Shown here in pieces: positions 8,800 to 16,674 of a stretch of 64,000 bases of DNA. The notes under the pieces were generated by a model that saw nothing but the letters and a program-made list of their open reading frames with translations, did not search any database and was not told the DNA's origin. How positions within the stretch are numbered: the stretch's first letter is position 1; each line of letters opens with the position of its first letter. A program made the position numbers and the translations under genes. This DNA is from Neobacillus sp. CF12 (GTDB lineage: Bacteria; Bacillota; Bacilli; Bacillales; Cytobacillaceae): NCBI RefSeq assembly GCF_030348765.1, contig NZ_JAUCEU010000007.1:1854501-1918500 (forward strand). Direction: 5' to 3'.

Positions 8800-11700
8800 T
8801 TACTTTTTTTTTGAATTATCGTGTTTTACTATTATATTTTCAGAAAAAGTGGTTGAGTTTCCAGAATGATCTGTTGCTTTATAAGTTATCGTATAAACCC
8901 GATCTCCTGCTCCACTTCTTTCTGCTCGTAATAAAAATTCTGTATCAGGTGTACCCAATTCGGCTTCTTGTATATCCTGATCCGAATTGCCATCCCCTTT
9001 TCCGTTTACAGGTTGATTACTAGTAATGGATACCAGTTCGAAGGAAGCAACACCAGATAAGGAATCATTTGCTTCTACCCAAGCTGATATCGGAACTAAC
9101 TCATGATTTCGACTAGTGATAACGGTTTGATTAAAAGAAACATGTAGGGCTGGTCCTGATTTATCGATTTTCACATCGACTGATTTCGTTCCTTCTACAT
9201 TGCCTGCATGATCAATGCTTCTATATTGAACCTTATTGATTCCTTCCTCACTGATTTTTATCTCTTTGTTGTACGTTAACCAGTCTCCAGCATTGACTTT
9301 ATATTCTGTTTTGGCAACACCGGATTCAGTGTCTGAAGCCTCAAGTGTTAATACCACATCAGTTTTATACCATCTATCTTCCACCGGGCTTACTGTCGTT
9401 TCAGGAGCTGTTTGATCAGAAATTTGGATGGTAATTGGCTGCGTATAGATATCGTATGATTTTCCTTCAGCTAAGGTTTGGGTATAACGCAACATCGCAT
9501 GAACAGTACCAACACTTTTGGTGCTCACTACATTTCCATCAACGGTCACTAGATTCTGTCCATCAATCAATATAATTTCAGGAGTAATCTCTATCATTTG
9601 ACGGTCATAGGTTTCGATCTGAGCCGTTAATTCCTTGCTTTCCCCTATTTTAAGTTGATATTCGGTTTGTGTCGGAGAAATGCTGGATGCCCAAGCGGAA
9701 GCCCAATGATTATAGTCGGTTGTTAAACCGTTCGTTCCAAGTAAAAAAGCGTTAATGAATAAATCTTGGCTGCGGTATGTCCAAGGCCAGAAAGTTAGAC
9801 CACGGTGTTTGGCCGCTTCCATAAAGTTCACGCCTAATCCATCATAGCTTGTGTTAAAAGTAGAATTTAGATTTTGAATCACATTCAATGTCGAACGCAA
9901 GGAAGGATTCACATTTGTTTCATTCGCAAAACCACCAGTTAAATAACCAATCGTCATGCCTGGCATTTTATCAGTAAGTAATTGTAATTGAGCGGCATTA
10001 AACGAAATTACGGATACTTGATTCTCTACTCCCATTTCTTTAATAAGCTCAATTAATTTATCAACAATTACCGGATTACCACTTTTGATTTCTACCACAT
10101 GATCGACATCTTTGCCTTTAAATTCCTCAAAAAATTCTCTTAGTGTAGGAATTCTTACATCAGGATACTGCTCTGGAAATTGGTCATTGGCAAGTAATTG
10201 TTTTAATTCCGCAAGCGTATAGTTTTCAATATACCCTGTTCCATTTGTTGTTCGGTCAAGGGTTCCATCATGCAAAATGACAATATGACCGTCTTTTGTT
10301 AAATAAATATCATTTTCTATATGAGTGGCACCTTTTTCATAGGCAAGAATTGCACCTTCTAATGTATTTTCTGGTGCAAGTCCTGGGATTCCACGGTGCG
10401 CAAGCATATAAGGTTTACGGACAATTGTAGTATTTTCATTGTAAAATTCTATTGCATCTAGGGCAGATACATACTGGTCGGTAACGATTCCATTCGGACC
10501 AGATGTAATGATGCGGTGAAAATCTACATTCGTCGACTCTTTACTGCCATCTTCTTTTACCCAAACGGTCATTAATTTTCTTTGTAGAAATGAAATATTC
10601 TCGATGCTTGCTGCACTTTCTGGTAAAAGAATGATTTTTGCTAGATTACTATTTGTTGTTCTTCGGAAATTCATTAATTCTTCTTCAGTCATTTCACCTG
10701 AAACATGGTACTCAATAATCCCGCGAATAATTGGATAGGCTTCTCTTGCCTTTTTCACCAATTCCGGTTTATCAGAATGAACAAAAGCGTCCTCTAAATT
10801 AATTCTCTTAAGATATTGAGTCAAAGGTGCGATCGTTTCTTCATCCTTTAATGAAAAAGCTGGGATGACTTTCTGATCCAATTTCTCAATAACAGCTGAA
10901 AGGTCTGTGATCACATTTCCTGAAGCATCGGTAACCTTCAGATTCCTATTCACATCGAAAATAGCAGTAGCCGGAAGGTCTCCCTTCATTAACGAGTTTA
11001 AATCTTCACTAGAGTCTACTTCTGTTACAACCGTCGGAGCAAGCGCGATGCTTGTGTCTGGTTCTGCTACATTCACGAAATTCTCACCAGGTCGGACAAT
11101 CTTGGGCAATTCTTCTGTTTGAAGCGTTACCTTGATGTTATCCACCTTCGTTAAACTGCCTGCTGCTTGAAACCCGATTCTTCCTTTTGAATAAGCGGTT
11201 GCCAAATCCGTATCAATCAGTAAATTATCATTAATCCATTCTTGAACCCTGTTTCCGTAAGTTACCACGGTATAACGATACATTTTATCGGCGCTGATGG
11301 CCTCACTATATCCAATTTTTTCAGGAACATTCCATGCATTGGCTGGCGTTCTTTCGGCAAATTCCACGCCGTTAGCAGCCTTGGCATTTTGACGAACAGC
11401 CATTTGATAATACGGATAAGTGTTATTCTGAACTCTATACATGATTGAATTCCAGCGACCGCTATCATTGGCAGCCAAATGGGTCAAGTCTGCTTCAATT
11501 TTATAATTGCCAAACAGTCCTAAGTATTCTGGTAAAAGAATACCTGTACCGTTGAAACCATTTCCTCTTCCATCGATTTCAAAGGCTCCTACCTTCACAC
11601 CGATTTGATTATTCGTTGTACCGGTAAGATTCGTCCAGTCTACTGGAATGCTTCCATCTGAAAGAGTATCAAAATTTTCCTCATAGAGGACATATTCTGA

Positions 11701-13557
11701 ATCATCTGCTCCCTTTACAACTAAAAGGACATTAGTAGAACCTTCGTCTTTTGCAGCTGTTAAAGCATAAATTCCAGCTTGCTTTGGTGTAATGGAACCA
11801 TCTGAAATTTCAAGGGCGTCACTGTCAGAAGACCACGTGACTTGATCGCCTGTGATTTGCCCTTCTGTTAAATCATTGAACGCGGACTGTAAGAAAATAC
11901 TATTCACAGGAATAGAGATTCCACTTGTACCTAAAATATAACCTTCTTCATGCTCTAACGACGTAACCTTAACACCAGTGCTTGAAGGAGTAACCGTAAT
12001 CTCTTTTTCTACTACTGCATTTTGATAGACTGCTTTCACTGTTGCCTTACCCGCGTTCAACGGGTAGAGTTGTCCATCGATAACTCTGATCACTGAATCA
12101 TCTGAAGAGTATAACTTCACCTTTTCATTTGGTACCGCTTCTTTAATCCCATCGGAATACGTAACTTCATAAGAAAGAGCAATCGGTTCTGTCAACGATT
12201 CCAATTCTGATGGTATGTCCATAGCGATGCTTTCCGCAGTAACTCTTGTTACTTTCAAGTTATCAAACGCTACTTTACTTTGGTCTGCTCGGAATCCTAC
12301 TTTTCCACGTTTAAGAATACTGCTTTCAAGACGGGTATCTGTTAAAAGTGTAAATTCCTGATCATTTGCGGCTTTAATGTATTCTTTCACATTATTATCG
12401 ACCATTCGGATTTTCAACGTATAGTCTTTACCTAAAGCAAGGGGTTGTGTCCATTTTCCTGCCACAGGAACAGACCATCCGTTTGCAGGTGTCCGATAAG
12501 CAAATTCATAGGCACCGTTTTGCCTAACTGCCATTTGATTGTATTGATTTAATCCATTATCCGATGCTCTAACGACTAATGAAGCCCATCTGGCACTATT
12601 TATTACTTTGTCAAAGGATAAATCCGCTTCCACTATATAGTGATCCCATCTTACTGGCGCCAAGGCTGCAGCTGAATAGCCGGAGACGCTTCCATCATAG
12701 ACCATTTCTCCATCCTGACCATCTTTAACAATTCCAAACCCGCGACTGCCAGAATTAATGTGTGAAGTCCAGCCGTCCGGTAATTGACCATTTTCATAGC
12801 TATCAAAATTTTCTTCCAGAATCAGATTATCTTCTTTACCATTCACACTTTCTTCATTCAGAACAATCGTGCCATATCCACTTGTATCATTCCAAAATGA
12901 ACTAGAATTGTAGGCACTCCAGGCACTAAAAGGGGCATCTGTCTTCTCATCTCGGTGAGTGACACTCATTTCAAAGCCCAATTGTTTAGAGAGAACAGGA
13001 TCAAACTCTAGCATCTCCCATGGAATTGCTACCTCTGCTGTCCATCCTGTTTCAGTTGTTTCAATTGCACGGAGGATATCATTTTCAGCTTTATTCTTAT
13101 GGTTTGATGCTGCACCAAAATAGAACTTTGGGGTTGTTGTATCTGGTTGATATACGAGACCCATTTGCATATCATTTTCTACAAATGGAGAGGACTGATG
13201 GAGGGAAGGATCGAAGAACATACTAATATTATCTTGTTGAAACCAGTTTCCTTCGCCGTCATACACCATTTGGTCATCTTCTACCGTAACTCCAATATAA
13301 AGATATGTATGATCCCATACCATGCCAAACTTCGAATCTTTAAAATTACCTTCACCAAATTGTACTTCTAAAGGCTCGTTGACAGACCACATTTCTTCAT
13401 TCAAATTCCCGTCAATCATCGGCTCCACAAGGGTCTTCTTAATGTCTAAACTTTGCCGTGTAGATTCTGCTGCGCTAACATTGTTCATATTCAGCGGCAA
13501 AGAGCTGAGAAATAAGATGACAACGACAAACAGCAGATTAAACTTTCGCATGTTCAT
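8800..13557 (-). CDS. Very large secreted multidomain glycerophosphodiester phosphodiesterase
   Basis: About 1585 residues. Start ATG 13557 is chosen because GGAGG lies 9 bp upstream; the longer start at 13566 abuts it. Order: signal peptide (to about residue 30); a CBM9-like domain (PMIDGNLNEEMW); two concanavalin-type domains (LEENFDSYENGQ and YEENFDTLSDGS) separated by Ig-like segments; the GDPD catalytic domain from about residue 1050 (LAHRGIPGLAPENTLEG, HDGTLDRTTNGTG); then a C-terminal OmpL47/Ig-like region (TLEASDTESGVAKTEYKVN). No LPXTG or SLH anchor is seen. It probably hydrolyses glycerophosphodiesters or teichoic acid outside the cell under phosphate limitation. It is much longer than ordinary GDPD enzymes (about 250-300 residues). 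Its stop is only 20 bp from the phoA-type PhoP box. Confidence 0.88.
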   Translation of the reverse strand: MNMRKFNLLFVVVILFLSSLPLNMNNVSAAESTRQSLDIKKTLVEPMIDGNLNEEMWSVNEPLEVQFGEGNFKDSKFGMVWDHTYLYIGVTVEDDQMVYDGEGNWFQQDNISMFFDPSLHQSSPFVENDMQMGLVYQPDTTTPKFYFGAASNHKNKAENDILRAIETTETGWTAEVAIPWEMLEFDPVLSKQLGFEMSVTHRDEKTDAPFSAWSAYNSSSFWNDTSGYGTIVLNEESVNGKEDNLILEENFDSYENGQLPDGWTSHINSGSRGFGIVKDGQDGEMVYDGSVSGYSAAALAPVRWDHYIVEADLSFDKVINSARWASLVVRASDNGLNQYNQMAVRQNGAYEFAYRTPANGWSVPVAGKWTQPLALGKDYTLKIRMVDNNVKEYIKAANDQEFTLLTDTRLESSILKRGKVGFRADQSKVAFDNLKVTRVTAESIAMDIPSELESLTEPIALSYEVTYSDGIKEAVPNEKVKLYSSDDSVIRVIDGQLYPLNAGKATVKAVYQNAVVEKEITVTPSSTGVKVTSLEHEEGYILGTSGISIPVNSIFLQSAFNDLTEGQITGDQVTWSSDSDALEISDGSITPKQAGIYALTAAKDEGSTNVLLVVKGADDSEYVLYEENFDTLSDGSIPVDWTNLTGTTNNQIGVKVGAFEIDGRGNGFNGTGILLPEYLGLFGNYKIEADLTHLAANDSGRWNSIMYRVQNNTYPYYQMAVRQNAKAANGVEFAERTPANAWNVPEKIGYSEAISADKMYRYTVVTYGNRVQEWINDNLLIDTDLATAYSKGRIGFQAAGSLTKVDNIKVTLQTEELPKIVRPGENFVNVAEPDTSIALAPTVVTEVDSSEDLNSLMKGDLPATAIFDVNRNLKVTDASGNVITDLSAVIEKLDQKVIPAFSLKDEETIAPLTQYLKRINLEDAFVHSDKPELVKKAREAYPIIRGIIEYHVSGEMTEEELMNFRRTTNSNLAKIILLPESAASIENISFLQRKLMTVWVKEDGSKESTNVDFHRIITSGPNGIVTDQYVSALDAIEFYNENTTIVRKPYMLAHRGIPGLAPENTLEGAILAYEKGATHIENDIYLTKDGHIVILHDGTLDRTTNGTGYIENYTLAELKQLLANDQFPEQYPDVRIPTLREFFEEFKGKDVDHVVEIKSGNPVIVDKLIELIKEMGVENQVSVISFNAAQLQLLTDKMPGMTIGYLTGGFANETNVNPSLRSTLNVIQNLNSTFNTSYDGLGVNFMEAAKHRGLTFWPWTYRSQDLFINAFLLGTNGLTTDYNHWASAWASSISPTQTEYQLKIGESKELTAQIETYDRQMIEITPEIILIDGQNLVTVDGNVVSTKSVGTVHAMLRYTQTLAEGKSYDIYTQPITIQISDQTAPETTVSPVEDRWYKTDVVLTLEASDTESGVAKTEYKVNAGDWLTYNKEIKISEEGINKVQYRSIDHAGNVEGTKSVDVKIDKSGPALHVSFNQTVITSRNHELVPISAWVEANDSLSGVASFELVSITSNQPVNGKGDGNSDQDIQEAELGTPDTEFLLRAERSGAGDRVYTITYKATDHSGNSTTFSENIIVKHDNSKKK

Positions 13558-13661
13558 AAAACTCATCCTCCATTGTTTATTGATTCAAGCCTTACACTTT
13601 CTATTTATTTCAACAACTAATACTTCTCCCTCCTTTTCTACATGTAAGGTCTTATCAATAA

Positions 13662-13715
13662 AGTCTACCAACGTTTTGTAAAAGAAATTGAGGAATTATG
13701 TAAAAATAAGGTTAA
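13662..13715 (-). promoter_or_regulatory. PhoP-box array and -10 for the GDPD gene
   Basis: On the minus strand TTAACC, TTTACA, CCTCAA and TTTACA (13715 down to 13677) are each 5 bp apart, so the period is 11 bp; the third hexamer is poor. A -10 candidate TAGACT (13667-13662) follows after 9 bp, the same gap as at the alkaline phosphatase promoter. Confidence 0.62.
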
Positions 13716-13847
13716 TTTTTTGAAATATCAGTCTCTTTTTATATCACTCTTTTTACAATGTGGGAATTTCCCAAAATGACTTAATGTGAACCAGAAAATC
13801 TCTCATCGTACAAGAGAATAATAGATAATTATTAATTAGTTCAAAAG

Positions 13848-13886
13848 TTACAATAAAATTTACATTAATTATACGCCTCTTTAACA
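13848..13886 (+). promoter_or_regulatory. PhoP-box array for the metallophosphoesterase gene
   Basis: On the plus strand TTACAA (13848), TTTACA (13859), TATACG (13870) and TTAACA (13881) have an 11-bp period; the third is poor. The -10 is not clear (TAAATG at 13892 is a candidate). The array shares the 400-bp intergenic region with the divergent GDPD promoter. The region also has a short palindrome TGGGAATTTCCCA near 13762. Confidence 0.55.
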
Positions 13887-13968
13887 TGTGCTAAATGATT
13901 TTTTAGTAATGTTCAAATAGTAGAATATCAGAATCTACTATTAGTATTAACAGGAGGGATTAGGAAAA

Positions 13969-15681
13969 ATGAAAGACATCAAGGTAAAAGATGAAGACTT
14001 AAAAACTCAGAATGGATTAAGTGAGGGAATGGATCGACGTGCCTTTTTGCAGAAAACTACGATGGTTGTTGGAGCGGCGATGGGAGCATCTTTAGTGGGC
14101 TCATTGACGAGCCTGCCTATTAGCGCTGCATCTAACTCTTCCATCATTGAATCCAAAAAAGTCAAGCCAAAGCTTGTATTTCCAGTCATTAGTGATGTAC
14201 ATATGAACAAAAACAGTAATCAAACATTAGAAAAATTCAAATCAACATTAGATCAATTAAATCTACTAGTCCCAAAGCAGGATGCATTTGTGGTAGTAGG
14301 AGATTTAACGGATAATGGTTACACGGAAGAATATGATAAGTTTTTCTCAGCTTATAATGCAAAAAAACAAAAACATGCGGATTCCATGATTGCCATCGGA
14401 AACCATGATTATTGGAATGGGCTTTCGGTTTCAGATGCTCAAAAACGATTCCTTGAAAGGTCAGGGATGGAATCGATTTACTTTCACAAAGTAATTAAAG
14501 GTTATCATTTTATTATCCTTGGAACAGAAGATGGTCTAACAGAAGGTACTTTTTCAATAACTCAAATTAATTGGTTAGCACAACAGTTAAAGCAGGCAGC
14601 ACAGAATGATCCGAACAAACCGATTTTTGTGTTCCATCATCAGCCGATTATGGGGACGGTTTATGGAAGTGAATGGGGCTTTACGGAAAATAGGGATTTA
14701 TTCTACAATACATTAGCACCCTATCCACAGGTGATTTCGTTTTCTGGTCACACCCACTATCCATTAGATGACCCTAAAATTATCCATCAAAAGGACTTTA
14801 CATCCATCGGAACCTCCACGGGTGCTTATTTGTGGCTCGATGCTGGAAGAATACAAGGGGAAGTGCCGGAAGGAGCGGACATCCTTAATCAGGCACTCAT
14901 CGTTGAAGTGTACAATGACAAGGTATTACTCAAGCGACGTGATATTCATAACAATAATTGGACAGCTGAACCTTTTGTAATCAGCTTACCTGCTAAAAAA
15001 AATGAATTTATCTATACAGTAGATCGAGATAAAAAGGCTCCATTTTTCACAAAGGATGCGTTAATTTCGATTAATCACGAACTCACAACACCAACAAGCC
15101 TTGCCGTTATGTTTACTCAAGCGAAGGATGACTTGCTGGTTCATGATTATAAGGTAGAAATCACTGATTCGACCCAAGGGCAAAAAGTGAAAGAATTCCT
15201 TGCATTCTCGGAATTTTATAGCGATCCGATTCCTAATCCGCTTACCTTACAAATAGATGGATTACAGCCGAATACATTATATGAGATCAACGTATTTGCA
15301 CTAGATGCATTTGAGAACCAAAGTCAAAATGCATTAAAGGTTTTAGGAAAAACAACTGACGGTGAAATAAAGGATATCACGATTACTCTGTCCAAAAATA
15401 CATTAACCGGAACGACCGAAACAGTCGATGTATTGGTAGAAAACGCAAGAGTTCCACAAAGTGACTGGATTGGAGTATATGAAGTCAGTGAAACTCCTGG
15501 GAATGTACCAGCCATTTGGTGGGAGTATACAAAAGTAACGAATGGAACATATAGAGTTTCGTATGATCCAAGTAAGAATTCTTATCCAGGTCGATATCAG
15601 TCAGGCAAGACGTATAAGTTCGTATATTTCTACGGCAGTGGATATGATGCCGTCACACATGCAACCTTTACAGTAAACTAA
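13969..15681 (+). CDS. Tat-secreted calcineurin-like metallophosphoesterase
   Basis: 570 residues. The N-terminus carries a twin-arginine motif (DRRAFLQK) and a hydrophobic segment, so it is exported folded by Tat. Metallophosphoesterase motifs appear in order: VISDVHMN, VVGDLTDNG, AIGNHDYW, FHHQPIMG and SGHTHYP. A fibronectin-like region (about 350-465) and a C-terminal beta domain with WIGVYE follow. It probably hydrolyses extracellular phosphate esters. AGGAGG precedes ATG 13969. A PhoP-box array upstream ties it to the divergent GDPD gene and the alkaline phosphatase. Exact substrate unknown. Confidence 0.88.
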   Translation: MKDIKVKDEDLKTQNGLSEGMDRRAFLQKTTMVVGAAMGASLVGSLTSLPISAASNSSIIESKKVKPKLVFPVISDVHMNKNSNQTLEKFKSTLDQLNLLVPKQDAFVVVGDLTDNGYTEEYDKFFSAYNAKKQKHADSMIAIGNHDYWNGLSVSDAQKRFLERSGMESIYFHKVIKGYHFIILGTEDGLTEGTFSITQINWLAQQLKQAAQNDPNKPIFVFHHQPIMGTVYGSEWGFTENRDLFYNTLAPYPQVISFSGHTHYPLDDPKIIHQKDFTSIGTSTGAYLWLDAGRIQGEVPEGADILNQALIVEVYNDKVLLKRRDIHNNNWTAEPFVISLPAKKNEFIYTVDRDKKAPFFTKDALISINHELTTPTSLAVMFTQAKDDLLVHDYKVEITDSTQGQKVKEFLAFSEFYSDPIPNPLTLQIDGLQPNTLYEINVFALDAFENQSQNALKVLGKTTDGEIKDITITLSKNTLTGTTETVDVLVENARVPQSDWIGVYEVSETPGNVPAIWWEYTKVTNGTYRVSYDPSKNSYPGRYQSGKTYKFVYFYGSGYDAVTHATFTVN

Positions 15682-15689
15682 ACTACGTG

Positions 15690-15719
15690 AAAACCCCATT
15701 TTCTAATGAAATGGGGTTT
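15690..15719 (+). terminator. Rho-independent terminator
   Basis: Same hairpin as 6114-6143 (AACCCCATTT / AAATGGGGTT), 30 bases identical, followed by TTTATATATTT. Confidence 0.8.
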
Positions 15720-15810
15720 ATATATTTATAGATTATAATTTCTTCTTATCTATTTTGTCGACCTGTTGATGAAGGAATGGACGTAATAGTTAGCGTGTTG
15801 GAAAAGGCTC

Positions 15811-16488
15811 TTACTCTTCCCCACCAAGTCGAAGCTTAAATAGAAAACCATACATAAGCAGGAAAATCATAATTCCCAAAGTTTGAAAGGTTCCAACCAT
15901 GGTCTTAATCGAGAAACTTCCTAGTAGTTTATCCTTATAAGTAATAATATAATTACCATCGGCAGAATTCGCCATGACTAATAGAATCCAGCTAAGAACT
16001 ATTAACACAGTACCCAGTCCAACTAAAACAGTATGTAATTTACTTTTATCAAAATAGATTAAGAGATTAGCTATAAGGAAGCCGAGGACTGCTGCAACAA
16101 CATAAAACCACCATAAGGATTCAGCACCAACTTTAACTAACAAAACCATATACTGAATCGTAAAGCCCAAACTCAATAAAAAAATAGGAACACTATAGAA
16201 ACAGGATGTCATGAATTCACTTTGGTTCCCTTTTGCCATTACTTTTAAAAAAACAATGACACTTGGAATTCCAATGACCCAATGTATCAATGCCAAACCA
16301 TTAACTGGGTTCGCATAGCTCTCCTTTAAGGGGAGCTCCACGACTCCATGAAAAGTTTCCCCATCTAAATGACCCACCATCATATACCAGCCTAAAAACA
16401 ATACGGCCAAAAAACAGCCAAATAGCGTTAGTACTGTACCAAACGTACTCGTTTCCTTCTTCCTTGCTTTACGTTTCTTTTTACTCAA
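15811..16488 (-). CDS. Hypothetical multi-span membrane protein
   Basis: 225 residues with a very basic N-terminus (MSKKKRKARKKET) and about six hydrophobic segments. The segment between TM1 and TM2 (GETFHGVVELPLKESYAN) is polar and probably extracytoplasmic. I do not recognise a family. It stands alone between the metallophosphoesterase terminator and the pectin block. Start ATG 16488 has only a weak ribosome site (TTGGTGTGACG). Confidence 0.55.
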   Translation of the reverse strand: MSKKKRKARKKETSTFGTVLTLFGCFLAVLFLGWYMMVGHLDGETFHGVVELPLKESYANPVNGLALIHWVIGIPSVIVFLKVMAKGNQSEFMTSCFYSVPIFLLSLGFTIQYMVLLVKVGAESLWWFYVVAAVLGFLIANLLIYFDKSKLHTVLVGLGTVLIVLSWILLVMANSADGNYIITYKDKLLGSFSIKTMVGTFQTLGIMIFLLMYGFLFKLRLGGEE

Positions 16489-16591
16489 TCGTCACACCAA
16501 CTTTTTTCTGAATATCTTAGTACAATAACATAAAATACAAGACCAAAAAAAAGGGAATTCCTTACTATTTTTCGGTGGGACCGGGGACCGT

Positions 16592-16653
16592 GGGGACGGT
16601 TCTATTGGCTTTTTTGTTTTAACTAATGTTCGAAAAGGCCATGAGAACCGTCC
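16592..16653. repeat. REP-like inverted repeat (GGGACGGTTCT arms)
   Basis: GGGGACGGTTCT at 16592-16603 is mirrored by AGAACCGTCCC at 16644-16653, with the symmetry extending through TGGC/GCCA and a T-rich/A-rich inner part. A partial extra copy (GGGACCGGGGACCG) precedes it. Such GGGGACGGTTC palindromes are often linked to REP-associated Y1 transposases in Bacillaceae; no transposase is present here. Confidence 0.6.
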
Positions 16654-16674
16654 CTTTGGTACTTCTTTGGTACT

